Assembly (NCBI GenBank): GCA_963978235.1
Contig: CAXBQM010000001.1
Span: 1-64,000 of the forward strand
Direction: 5' to 3'
DNA length: 64,000 nucleotides
Source: UBA7398 sp963978235
GTDB taxonomy: Bacteria; Actinomycetota; Actinomycetes; Nanopelagicales; Nanopelagicaceae
Shown: piece after piece, positions 1 to 7,327 of the stretch
Layout of the letters: the number at the start of each line of letters is the position of its first letter
How positions within the stretch are numbered: the first letter of the stretch is position 1
Position numbers and translations under genes: made by a program
Notes under the pieces: generated by a model
Databases searched by the model: none
What the model saw: the letters and a program-made list of their open reading frames with translations, nothing else
Told to the model about the DNA's origin: nothing

Positions 1-1113
1 AATCAACTCAGGACTTGTTGCAAAATTCATTCGTGCAAATTGCGAGTAGGGAGCGCCATAAGTATGTCCAGAATTGAGCGCTACTCGCCCTCGTTCAAGA
101 AGAGTAGCTGCTGGGTTATCACCAAGATTCAACGCGCTCAGATCGAGCCACGCAAGGTAACTGCAATCTGGAATTCGATATTTAATCGCCGGGATTCGCG
201 AGCGGATAAGTGAATCAAGCAACCTACGATTTTCATCTAATTGACCAAGCGCTGTAGTGAGCCAGGAACTTCCGTGTGCGAATGCGGCCGCACTTGCAAC
301 GCCACCAAAGAGCGAGGCTCGGTAGTGAACTGCCATTGGCATTGTGGCCAGCAAATCATTGAGCCGTTCATCTTGGGAAATGATAATTGCGCACTTGAGG
401 CCTGCAATATTGAAACTCTTACTCGCTGAGGTGATGGTGATTCCCACACGTCGGGCGTTATCGGAAATTGCTAGGAATGGATAGAAATCTTCCGTGACAT
501 ATGTCAGCGGCGCATGTATCTCATCGCTGATTACCGTCACACCATATTCCACTGCAAGGTCAGCGATTTTTTGAAGATCAGCTTTTGCATGAACAGTTCC
601 CGTTGGATTCTGCGGATTACATAGAATGTGAACTTTTACGCCAGATTTGTATGCGCTCTCTATTCCGGCCAAATCGTAGGTGTAGTGCAATTCTTCGCTA
701 CGCAACGGAACTTCAATAACTTCCGCTTTGACTTCATTGAGCCAATTAAAGAAATTGTTATATACCGGCGTATCAATCAAAACTTTGTCGCCAGGTTTAA
801 TAAGAACTCGAAGAATTTCTACGGCTGCAACACCAACATCGCTAGCAATTCGGACGTTTTGAGGATCAAGCTCCCACCCCCAAAGTTTTTTTGCAAAAAT
901 TGAAAAGTTCTCTTTTAATTCCGGAATTGCTCCAAGATATCCAGTGTCAGATCGATCAATCATGTCCCGAAGCGCATCCTTAATTGGTTCCGCTATCGGG
1001 AAATCCATTTCGGCAACAGGAAGAGGCAGAACATCAGATGGAAAGCCGCGCCACTTCTCACTCTTTCGTTGGCGAAGTTCGGCGAGGTTTGGAACGACAA
1101 AATTCTCCGACAT
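1..1113 (-). CDS. PatB/MalY-type PLP aminotransferase / C-S lyase (3' end cut by window)
   Basis: A fold-type I PLP enzyme of the MalY/PatB group (cystathionine beta-lyase-like), 371 residues visible; the C-terminus lies beyond base 1. I translated it from the reverse strand. It begins MSENFVVPNLAELRQRKSEK and contains LPVAEMDFPIAEPI near the N-terminus, HILCNPQNPTGTVH and ISDEIHAPL in the middle, and TSASKSFNIAGLKCA, whose Lys after SAS is the expected Schiff-base residue. Such enzymes cleave cystathionine or other C-S bonds, or act as aminotransferases. The gene is 49 bp downstream of the lacI-type gene on the same strand, so the regulator may control it. Start is ATG with no clear leaderless hexamer. 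Confidence 0.88.
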   Translation of the reverse strand, partial: MSENFVVPNLAELRQRKSEKWRGFPSDVLPLPVAEMDFPIAEPIKDALRDMIDRSDTGYLGAIPELKENFSIFAKKLWGWELDPQNVRIASDVGVAAVEILRVLIKPGDKVLIDTPVYNNFFNWLNEVKAEVIEVPLRSEELHYTYDLAGIESAYKSGVKVHILCNPQNPTGTVHAKADLQKIADLAVEYGVTVISDEIHAPLTYVTEDFYPFLAISDNARRVGITITSASKSFNIAGLKCAIIISQDERLNDLLATMPMAVHYRASLFGGVASAAAFAHGSSWLTTALGQLDENRRLLDSLIRSRIPAIKYRIPDCSYLAWLDLSALNLGDNPAATLLERGRVALNSGHTYGAPYSQFARMNFATSPELI

Positions 1114-1162
1114 GCCGTTAGTCTGCCACGGAATATTTCATGACAATAGCGAGTGAGGGTAG

Positions 1163-2206
1163 TTAGCCCTCATCTTCTGTTAACCGCCTGTCTTCTGTTA
1201 ACCGTCTAGTGGAATTTCGCACGATTAAAGTTGTTGGCAGGGTGATGGAATGCAACTCACTTTTTGGCGCTTTGAGGCGCTCCATGATTGACCAAGCAGC
1301 CATTTCGCCCATCAAACTCGGCTGTTGTTCCATGGTGGTCAGATCAGAGAATTCAGACATTTCATGTCCATCAAATCCAATAATGGAAATATCGTCTGGA
1401 ACTTTCAAACCGTGTCTGCGAAAGGCTTGAAGTGCACCTAGCGCCATCTCATCAGATTGGGCAAATATTGCAGTTGGTCGGTTAGGCCTTGCGAGTAAGT
1501 CATCTACTGCTCGACTCGCGCCATGCATCGTGAAATCACCATAAACTTCTCGACTTGGTAGCCACTCCAAACCACTCTCAGCAAGCACTTGCATAAAACC
1601 ATTTCTGCGATCTTGTGGCACACTGAAATTGAACGGGTCCTGCGGACTTCCCGATATCAGTCCAATTTTTTTATGTCCTTGATTAACGAGATGTTGCGTT
1701 GCGGTTCGAGCAGCCGCGACGTCATCAATCGCAACACTTGAACAGCGAGAATGATGCATTCCTACTAAGGAAACTGGAATTCCTAAACTCAACATTGATT
1801 CAAATTCTTCTTCTGTTGGTGGCACGCTAATAACTATTAAGCCATCGACTCGACCTTTTAACATTTGATGTTGAAAAAGTCGTTCTCGACCTTTCATCTG
1901 ACTGAAGTTATATAAAAGTAAATCGAGGCCGGCTTCGCGAAGGGCTTGTTCGGCGCCGTTAATAACTTGAGCGAAATACCATCGGGCAACAAATGGCGCT
2001 ATGACCCCGATGCTATTTGTTCTGCCATAAATTTTTTTTGCCGAAGTTTGAGAGATTGGATACTTGAGTTTCTCCGCTGCTTCAATGATTCGTAATCGAG
2101 TTTCATCATTGACATGGTGGAGACCGCGAAGCGCTCGAGAGACAGTGGCAACTGAGACGCCCGCTTCTTCAGCGACCTCTTTGACGCCTACTCGACCTTT
2201 ACTCAT
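1163..2206 (-). CDS. LacI family transcriptional regulator
   Basis: A 347-residue repressor of normal LacI length. Residues about 6-52 form the LacI helix-turn-helix (VKEVAEEAGVSVATVSRALR) plus hinge. The rest is the periplasmic-binding-protein-like effector domain, with VAIDDVAAARTATQHLV, IFAQSDEMALGALQAFR and ISIIGFDGHEMSEF typical of the family. The effector is unknown. The extreme C-terminus repeats RRLTED twice because the DNA has an in-frame 18-bp duplication. It lies between terC upstream and the PatB-type gene downstream, both on the same strand. A -35/-10 promoter pair sits just before it, with GAGG in the leader as ribosome site. Confidence 0.92.
   Translation of the reverse strand: MSKGRVGVKEVAEEAGVSVATVSRALRGLHHVNDETRLRIIEAAEKLKYPISQTSAKKIYGRTNSIGVIAPFVARWYFAQVINGAEQALREAGLDLLLYNFSQMKGRERLFQHQMLKGRVDGLIVISVPPTEEEFESMLSLGIPVSLVGMHHSRCSSVAIDDVAAARTATQHLVNQGHKKIGLISGSPQDPFNFSVPQDRRNGFMQVLAESGLEWLPSREVYGDFTMHGASRAVDDLLARPNRPTAIFAQSDEMALGALQAFRRHGLKVPDDISIIGFDGHEMSEFSDLTTMEQQPSLMGEMAAWSIMERLKAPKSELHSITLPTTLIVRNSTRRLTEDRRLTEDEG
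1173..1208 (-). repeat. 18-bp tandem duplication at the 3' end of the lacI-type gene
   Basis: Two adjacent 18-bp copies (1173-1190 and 1191-1208) differ at two bases. They are in frame and encode RRLTEDRRLTED at the protein's C-terminus, just before the stop. It looks like a recent slippage duplication in a region that tolerates change. Confidence 0.85.
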
Positions 2207-2229
2207 CTCTGAAACCTCACTGAAAAAAC

Positions 2230-2258
2230 ACTGTAAAAACTGGAAATGGAACTGTAAA
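2230..2258 (-). promoter_or_regulatory. Sigma-70-type promoter of the lacI-type gene
   Basis: On the minus strand TTTACA (2253-2258) and TACAGT (2230-2235) are separated by exactly 17 bp, a good housekeeping promoter. Transcription would start near 2223, leaving a short leader of about 17 nt that contains GTGAGG before the ATG at 2206. The two boxes share ACTGTAAA on the plus strand, repeated 21 bp apart. Confidence 0.6.
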
Positions 2259-2291
2259 TGAACGAGAGAGGTACCGCAAACGTCCGTAAAT

Positions 2292-3194
2292 CTATGAGGG
2301 GTTTGAGCTCTGTTTTCGACTGGTGTGCAGACTTAGCGCTGCAGTGAGTGAGAGAACTCCCAGAATGACACCCAAGCTTGCTCCTAGTGAGATTTCTGGA
2401 ATATGAATTCCGGCTACCGCATCAATATCTTGATAATGAAAAGCTTCGAAAACAAGTTTTATGCCGATAAATCCGAGAATGATGGAAAGTCCCTCGGTGA
2501 GATAAACCATTTTTTGCATTAAGCCACCAATGATGAAATACAACTGCCGTAGCCCCATCATGGCGAAAATATTCGCGGTAACAATAATGTAGGGATCTTT
2601 GGTAAGGCCAAAGATTGCGGGAATCGAATCAAATGCAAAAATTACATTGGTTGTCGCAATTGCGGCGAGTGCAATAACAAAGAAGGATGCACCGCGCTTT
2701 TGGAGAAACCTAATAAATGGACCAGGTTCCCATTCCGACTCTGAATCTTCAGAGATAAGTTTGTAGGCCGTGTAAATCAGGAACGCGCCAAAAATGAAAA
2801 ATATCCAGGAATACCTTGAGACGAGGGCAGAACCAGCTCCAATAAAAATTCCTCGCAAAAAGAGCGACATAACAATTCCAATAAGAAGTACTAACTCTTC
2901 TCGCTCTTTTTGAATTTTCAGTCGAGCGAGAATGAGGATGAAAACGAAGAGGTTGTCCATGGATAGGGAGTATTCAGTTATCCAGCCAGCAAAGAATTCA
3001 CCTTGACGCTGACTTGAAGCCCATGACGCCATTGAAAGTCCGAAAATTACTGCTAATCCGATATAGAAAAGTGTCCAAAATGTTGCTGATTTAATGGTTG
3101 TTACTTTATTTCGATTGGTGACAGCGATTAAGAGATCAATCACCATCAATAACCCTAGACCTACCAGCGTTGTTGCCCACACGGCTGAACTCAT
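2292..3194 (-). CDS. TerC family integral membrane protein
   Basis: A 300-residue polytopic membrane protein of the TerC/Alx family, which handles metal ions (manganese efflux in characterised bacterial members) or tellurite resistance. About seven to nine hydrophobic segments are visible. The two family signatures with membrane-embedded acidic residues are EYSLSMDNLFVF (residues 74-85) and FAFDSIPAIFG (187-196). The ATG is 6 nt from a TAGTAT hexamer, so the transcript is probably leaderless. It diverges from the DUF4389 gene, with only 18 bp between the two ATGs. The exact substrate cannot be read from sequence. Confidence 0.9.
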   Translation of the reverse strand: MSSAVWATTLVGLGLLMVIDLLIAVTNRNKVTTIKSATFWTLFYIGLAVIFGLSMASWASSQRQGEFFAGWITEYSLSMDNLFVFILILARLKIQKEREELVLLIGIVMSLFLRGIFIGAGSALVSRYSWIFFIFGAFLIYTAYKLISEDSESEWEPGPFIRFLQKRGASFFVIALAAIATTNVIFAFDSIPAIFGLTKDPYIIVTANIFAMMGLRQLYFIIGGLMQKMVYLTEGLSIILGFIGIKLVFEAFHYQDIDAVAGIHIPEISLGASLGVILGVLSLTAALSLHTSRKQSSNPS

Positions 3195-3200
3195 GGTGCG

Positions 3201-3206
3201 ATACTA
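3201..3206 (-). promoter_or_regulatory. Leaderless -10 element of terC
   Basis: Minus-strand TAGTAT followed by 6 nt and then the terC ATG (3194). The same bases overlap GATACT on the plus strand (3200-3205), which is 7 nt from the DUF4389 ATG at 3213. Confidence 0.6.
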
Positions 3207-3212
3207 GTGTGC

Positions 3213-3806
3213 ATGGCCAATCACATTGAGACATTTATCAGTATCGAAACACATAATCGCGACCGAGTCAGCGTTGCTTTTCGTTGGATTCTTGTTGCAC
3301 CAATAGCGCTATTTCTCGCCACCTTTGACAGTCTTTCGCCCCACATGATGTCGTGGTTTAGTGGATTACTTGTTATTCCAGTCTTAATCAGCCTGGTATT
3401 CCGTGGAAAATATCCATCGTATGTCCTGACTTTTAATCACGCTCTCCTTGAACTCTGCAATCGCGTCACGGCATATGCGCTCTTATTGCATGATGGCTAC
3501 CCCTCGATTGAACGTGATCCTCGCGTAGGAATTATTTTCCCCGATATCGAGGGCGGCAAACGTCTTAATCAATATCTGCCATTGGTGAAGTGGCTGCTTG
3601 CCATTCCCCTTTACGTTGTAGGAATTGTTTACACATTCCTTTCAGCCATTATGACCATCTTCGGTTGGTTTGCAATCTTATTTACCGGCTCGTTACCTCA
3701 AAGCGTTGCATCAGTAAATCTTGGAACTATGTCTTTTTGGAATCGAGTGGTGGGATATGCATTTATTCTTGTAACTGATGAATACCCTTCCTTCGCTCTC
3801 AACTAA
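3213..3806 (+). CDS. DUF4389 domain membrane protein
   Basis: A 197-residue membrane protein starting MANHIETFISIET. It has two repeated halves, each a hydrophobic pair of segments ending in a cytoplasmic YPS motif (GKYPSYVLTF, DGYPSIERD and DEYPSFALN), the hallmark of DUF4389. Function is unknown. An in-frame GTG at 3207 gives a protein two residues longer, but the ATG sits 7 nt from GATACT, so I prefer the ATG. The 3' end overlaps the glycosylase gene by 29 bp, suggesting co-translation. Confidence 0.8.
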   Translation: MANHIETFISIETHNRDRVSVAFRWILVAPIALFLATFDSLSPHMMSWFSGLLVIPVLISLVFRGKYPSYVLTFNHALLELCNRVTAYALLLHDGYPSIERDPRVGIIFPDIEGGKRLNQYLPLVKWLLAIPLYVVGIVYTFLSAIMTIFGWFAILFTGSLPQSVASVNLGTMSFWNRVVGYAFILVTDEYPSFALN

Positions 3807-4410
3807 TCAAGCGCGGAAAATTTCGCGGTTTATTGTTGATTGCGACCCCGCATTTGAAAAAGTTATTAGTAAGTCATCACTCTGTCCGATCGGAATAGAG
3901 AGTAATGATGAATCACATTTTTATTCGCTTGCAACATCAATACTGTCGCAACAACTCTCCACAAAAGCGGCCGCAACAATTATTCAACGTGTTGAAAAAG
4001 TGGCGCGTGGAATAACGCCACGAAAGATCTCGCGATTAACTTCTGCTCAACTTCGGGAAGCGGGTGCTTCTGGCGCAAAAGTTCGCTCTCTTGTGGAGTT
4101 AAGCGATGTCTTTCTCGATAAAAAATCGCCCGTACATCGCTTACATGAATTACCTGATGATGAGATAGAGAAAGTTCTCTTGCCGCTATTCGGCGTCGGA
4201 CGCTGGACTATCGAGATGTTTATGATGTTTAAATTGGGCAGAGTCGATGTCTGGCCAGTAGGAGATTTGGGAGTTCGTCGCGGATGGGAAAAAATTCATC
4301 GACTCCGAAGCGAAATTACACCAAAAAAACTTCAACTCAGTGGTGAGAAATTTTCTCCATACCGTAGCCATGTCGCGTGGTATTGCTGGCGGGCAATAGA
4401 GCTCTTATAA
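3778..4410 (+). CDS. DNA-3-methyladenine glycosylase II-like (HhH-GPD base excision glycosylase)
   Basis: A 210-residue base-excision DNA glycosylase of the AlkA/MAG branch of the HhH-GPD superfamily, which removes alkylated purines. SILSQQLSTKAA (54-65) is the helical core signature. LPLFGVGRWTIEMFM (135-149) is the helix-hairpin-helix followed by the conserved WT, and Asp163 in VWPVGDLGVRRG is the expected catalytic aspartate. It lacks the N-terminal domain of E. coli AlkA, as in short bacterial and yeast Mag-like forms. The ATG lies inside the preceding DUF4389 gene, and no later start in this frame gives a better spacing. Confidence 0.9.
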   Translation: MNTLPSLSTNQARKISRFIVDCDPAFEKVISKSSLCPIGIESNDESHFYSLATSILSQQLSTKAAATIIQRVEKVARGITPRKISRLTSAQLREAGASGAKVRSLVELSDVFLDKKSPVHRLHELPDDEIEKVLLPLFGVGRWTIEMFMMFKLGRVDVWPVGDLGVRRGWEKIHRLRSEITPKKLQLSGEKFSPYRSHVAWYCWRAIELL

Positions 4411-4416
4411 CGGGAT

Positions 4417-4439
4417 TCAAACCTAACTTTTTGGTTTGA
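4417..4439. terminator. Small hairpin between convergent genes (weak terminator candidate)
   Basis: TCAAACC (4417-4423) pairs with GGTTTGA (4433-4439) around a 9-nt T-rich loop. It sits where the glycosylase gene and msrB converge. There is no proper U-tract after either arm, so termination strength is doubtful. Confidence 0.35.
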
Positions 4440-4869
4440 GAATTAAGGAAACTGAATTGATGCACCATCGTTGATCGGTCGGCACATCGTAACCTTCACC
4501 TTCAAAAACATGTCCTAAATGCGAACCACAGGAGGCGCATCGAACCTCGGTGCGAATTCTTGGCGCAAGCGAACGATCTTCAATAAGTAGAACTGCATCA
4601 TCGGCGGTCGGTGCATAAAATGATGGCCAACCACAACCAGAATGGAATTTAGTTTCGCTTCTAAAAAGTTCAGCCTGGCAGGCTTTGCACTTATAGATTC
4701 CGACCGTATCGGAATCGGTGTATTCACCAGTAAATGGTCGTTCGGTTCCGGCACGACGCAACACATCGTAAGAAAGAGGATCAAGTTCATTCTTTAATTC
4801 ATGATCGTTGAGTTGAACCGGAAAGAGAGAGCCATCTGGTTTAGTTTTTGGCAAGTCTTTGTCAAACAT
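4423..4869 (-). CDS. msrB: Peptide-methionine (R)-S-oxide reductase MsrB
   Basis: A 148-residue repair enzyme that reduces the R epimer of methionine sulfoxide in proteins. Two zinc CXXC pairs are present (Cys61/Cys64 in CKAC and Cys111/Cys114 in CASC), with GCGWPSF at 78-84 and the catalytic Cys136 in RWCINS, so this is the zinc-containing cysteine form. The start overlaps the end of msrA by 8 bp, which implies coupled translation. Reductant is probably thioredoxin or a mycothiol-linked system; this is not shown by the sequence. Confidence 0.96.
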   Translation of the reverse strand: MFDKDLPKTKPDGSLFPVQLNDHELKNELDPLSYDVLRRAGTERPFTGEYTDSDTVGIYKCKACQAELFRSETKFHSGCGWPSFYAPTADDAVLLIEDRSLAPRIRTEVRCASCGSHLGHVFEGEGYDVPTDQRWCINSVSLILKPKS

Positions 4870-5386
4870 TTGTCACCTTAGGGAACGCAATTCCGGTTGA
4901 TGAATGGCAGTCGTAACCGTTCGGATTCTTCTCTAAGTACCGTTGGTGATACTCCTCCGCTAACCAATACGTGTGGCCGTTCGCTTCAACAATTTCAGTC
5001 ACAATCTCTGACATGCCATTCTTTTTTAGCTCTGCTTCATAGACATCTCGGGTATTAACCGCCTCAATCATCTGTTGCTGCGTCGTTGTAAAAATCGCGC
5101 TTCGATATTGAGTTCCGATATCGCCACCTTGTTTATTTAAAGAAGTGGGATCATGCATCGTCCAAAACTCTTCTAATAATCGAAGATAAGAGATGGCTTG
5201 TGGATCAAATTCAACTGCGACCGTCTCCGCATGATGAGTGACGCCAGTGCACACTTGCTCATACGTAGGATTTTCGCGACGTCCACCCATATAGCCAACC
5301 GAGGTACTCACTACTCCTGACAGTTTCCAAAAACGTCGTTCTGCACCCCAAAAACAGCCAGTTGCGAAGTATGCAATCTCGTTCAT
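4862..5386 (-). CDS. msrA: Peptide-methionine (S)-S-oxide reductase MsrA
   Basis: A 174-residue enzyme reducing the S epimer of methionine sulfoxide. FATGCFWGAERRFW carries the catalytic Cys11 in GCFWG. GYMGG, HHAETVAVEFDP and YLEKNPNGY further match the family. It is first in the msrA-msrB pair and is separated from the divergent whiB1 gene by 165 bp, the longest gap in the window. I see no clear leaderless hexamer; TATCTC lies about 16 nt before the ATG. Confidence 0.96.
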   Translation of the reverse strand: MNEIAYFATGCFWGAERRFWKLSGVVSTSVGYMGGRRENPTYEQVCTGVTHHAETVAVEFDPQAISYLRLLEEFWTMHDPTSLNKQGGDIGTQYRSAIFTTTQQQMIEAVNTRDVYEAELKKNGMSEIVTEIVEANGHTYWLAEEYHQRYLEKNPNGYDCHSSTGIAFPKVTNV

Positions 5387-5475
5387 GGCTTCATTCTTGT
5401 GTGAGATACGTTAACTCGGCAACTCAGAAGCGAAATATCCTTGTTTATCACCGTAATCCAAGGGAGAATTACTAC

Positions 5476-5519
5476 TTCGAAAAATCACGTCTCAGATTCG
5501 AAGCGTCAAAAGCTTCGAA
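5476..5519. promoter_or_regulatory. Three TTCGAA palindromes upstream of whiB1
   Basis: The 6-bp palindrome TTCGAA occurs at 5476-5481, 5497-5502 and 5514-5519, inside the msrA-whiB1 intergenic region. Spacings are 21 and 17 bp. Such clustering suggests protein binding sites, but no known regulator is matched. Confidence 0.35.
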
Positions 5520-5551
5520 ATCAAAAGCGTCTGCTGGAAAGAAGGTGAGCG

Positions 5552-5821
5552 ATGGATTGGCGGCATAAATCTGCCTGTCGAGAAGAAGATCCAGAGCTCT
5601 TCTTCCCCGTTGGCAACACTGGACCAGCTATCGCTCAAATTGAAGAAGCAAAAAAAGTCTGTAATCGATGTTCGGTGCGAGAAGCATGTTTGGCATGGGC
5701 ACTTGAGTCCGGACAAGATTCCGGCGTTTGGGGCGGACTCTCTGAAGATGAGCGCCGCGCATTAAAGCGACGAGCTGCGCGAAATCGAGCCCGAATGATG
5801 GAAAGCCAAAACCAGATTTAA
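5552..5821 (+). CDS. whiB1: WhiB family iron-sulfur regulator, WhiB1 type
   Basis: An 89-residue Wbl protein. Four cysteines bind a [4Fe-4S] cluster (Cys9, Cys37, Cys40, Cys46), followed by the GVWGG turn (58-62) and a basic DNA-binding tail (RRALKRRAARNRAR). The opening MDWRHKSACREEDPELFFPV matches the mycobacterial WhiB1 pattern, an essential nitric-oxide-responsive regulator that binds region 4 of the primary sigma factor. It converges with pdtaS, the same neighbour as in mycobacteria (Rv3219/Rv3220c). The ATG has AAGG as ribosome site. The upstream 165 bp hold three TTCGAA palindromes. Confidence 0.95.
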   Translation: MDWRHKSACREEDPELFFPVGNTGPAIAQIEEAKKVCNRCSVREACLAWALESGQDSGVWGGLSEDERRALKRRAARNRARMMESQNQI

Positions 5822-5822
5822 T

Positions 5823-7307
5823 TTAGTTAGTAATGAGCGGGAATGAAATTTCCGCTTCAGTCCCCTGCTGGCGCGGAACAAATTTAATTGCTCCGTTTAA
5901 TTCATTCTCGGTCAGAGTTTTCACAATGTGCAAACCAAGATTTGCCGCTACTTCTGGTTGAAAGTCCTCCGAAACACCTTTCCCGTTATCTATCACAGAA
6001 ACGATGCACGATTGATCTTTCTTCACGACTGATATTTCAAGTGAGTTTCCGACTTCCGCAAGTCCATGTTCAAGCGAATTATGAATTAACTCAGTTAAAA
6101 CCAATGCGAGTGGCGTTGCAATAATTGATGGTAAGCCACCAAATTCGCCTGAGCGTTTAATTTCAATCTCTTGAGTTCGCGCGCTCACTTCTACCGCGTT
6201 TGCCACAATTCGATTGATGACCTCATCGAACGCAACGATTTCTTGTGAATGCGACGAAAGCGTTTCATGCACTATCGCAATTGAAGATACTCTTCGAACC
6301 GCTTCTTCTAGCGCTTGTGAGGCTTTTGGATCTTCAATTCTCCGCGATTGAAGTCTCAACAGTGCGGAGACAGTTTGTAAATTATTCTTTACTCGATGGT
6401 GAATCTCTCGAATCGTTGCATCTTTTGTTATGAGGGCTTTGTCGCGACGTTTTAATTCAGTGATGTTATGAGCCAGAACAATTGCTCCGATGCGATCATT
6501 TCCTTGTTTGAGAGGAATGACCAAGAGATCAATTGTGCCTGCTGAGGTATCAAACTCTTCACGACGCAAATTTTTTCCACTCATGATGACACGCCAGTTC
6601 TCTTCTCGTGGCTGTCGAAGTGGTGATCGTTCCGCTAGTGAATCAAGTACTTCACCAAAATTATGGTTCTCAAGTTCACTATTCCAACCAATGTAATGCA
6701 ATGCGGAAATAGCGTTTGGGCTGGCATAGGTAACAGTTCCGTTGACATCAAGCCTGACTAATCCATCGCCAACTCGAGGCGCTGATTCGGCAACATAAAA
6801 GTTTCCGGGAATAGGAAAATTTCCCTCAGCAACCATTCGATAAATATTATGAGCGATCTCTCGATAGTTAAGTTCCAACTTTGATGGAGTTTTCATCGTT
6901 TCTATATTGCGATAGCGAGAGATGACGGCAATCACCCGATCATCAAAGAAAACTGGAACAGTCTCTTCTTTAATTTGAAAATCGCCAAAAGGTTCCTGTT
7001 CCGTATCGCGAATTATTTCTCCCTGAGAAAGTGTTTGATCAATGCGAGTTCGTGTCCCCCAAAGAATCTCTTCACCGACAACGTCGTTTACAAATACGGT
7101 AGCGGCAGTTGTCGGTCGAATATGAGCGAGGGCAATGTGACCTTCTGGCCATGATCGATAATCCGCTCGCATTGGCGCCCACAGCGTGAGATCTGCAAAA
7201 GATAAATCAGCAAGAAGTTGCCATTCGGAAATTAATTCAGAAAGGCGAGCGACATCTGCTTCAGTCAGCGCAGTGCGACTGATCATCTGCTCCCGAAATG
7301 TTGGCAC
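5823..7307 (-). CDS. pdtaS: PdtaS-like cytosolic sensor histidine kinase
   Basis: A 494-residue soluble kinase with no membrane segment. The N-terminal GAF-like domain (about 1-145, with EWQLLADLSFADLTLW) and a PAS domain (about 175-290) precede a HisKA_2 box, REIHHRVKNNLQ, with phospho-acceptor His303. A HATPase domain follows (NSLEHGL N-box, VIDNGKGV G-box). In mycobacteria PdtaS phosphorylates the antiterminator PdtaR and integrates metal/NO and nutrient cues. No pdtaR is in this window. GTG start at 7307 is fixed by a TAGGCT hexamer 6 nt upstream, so it is transcribed separately from the ATPase gene upstream. Confidence 0.93.
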   Translation of the reverse strand: MPTFREQMISRTALTEADVARLSELISEWQLLADLSFADLTLWAPMRADYRSWPEGHIALAHIRPTTAATVFVNDVVGEEILWGTRTRIDQTLSQGEIIRDTEQEPFGDFQIKEETVPVFFDDRVIAVISRYRNIETMKTPSKLELNYREIAHNIYRMVAEGNFPIPGNFYVAESAPRVGDGLVRLDVNGTVTYASPNAISALHYIGWNSELENHNFGEVLDSLAERSPLRQPREENWRVIMSGKNLRREEFDTSAGTIDLLVIPLKQGNDRIGAIVLAHNITELKRRDKALITKDATIREIHHRVKNNLQTVSALLRLQSRRIEDPKASQALEEAVRRVSSIAIVHETLSSHSQEIVAFDEVINRIVANAVEVSARTQEIEIKRSGEFGGLPSIIATPLALVLTELIHNSLEHGLAEVGNSLEISVVKKDQSCIVSVIDNGKGVSEDFQPEVAANLGLHIVKTLTENELNGAIKFVPRQQGTEAEISFPLITN

Positions 7308-7313
7308 AGGTAA

Positions 7314-7319
7314 AGCCTA
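7314..7319 (-). promoter_or_regulatory. Leaderless -10 element of pdtaS
   Basis: Minus-strand TAGGCT, 6 nt before the GTG at 7307. It lies in the 20-bp gap after the CpaE-like gene. Confidence 0.6.
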
Positions 7320-7327
7320 GCGAGTGG

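Noticed and set aside
5362..5568. 68-residue plus-strand frame between msrA and whiB1
   Set aside because: No family features, low-complexity Lys/Ser end, and it overlaps both the msrA start and the whiB1 start; the region reads better as a promoter.
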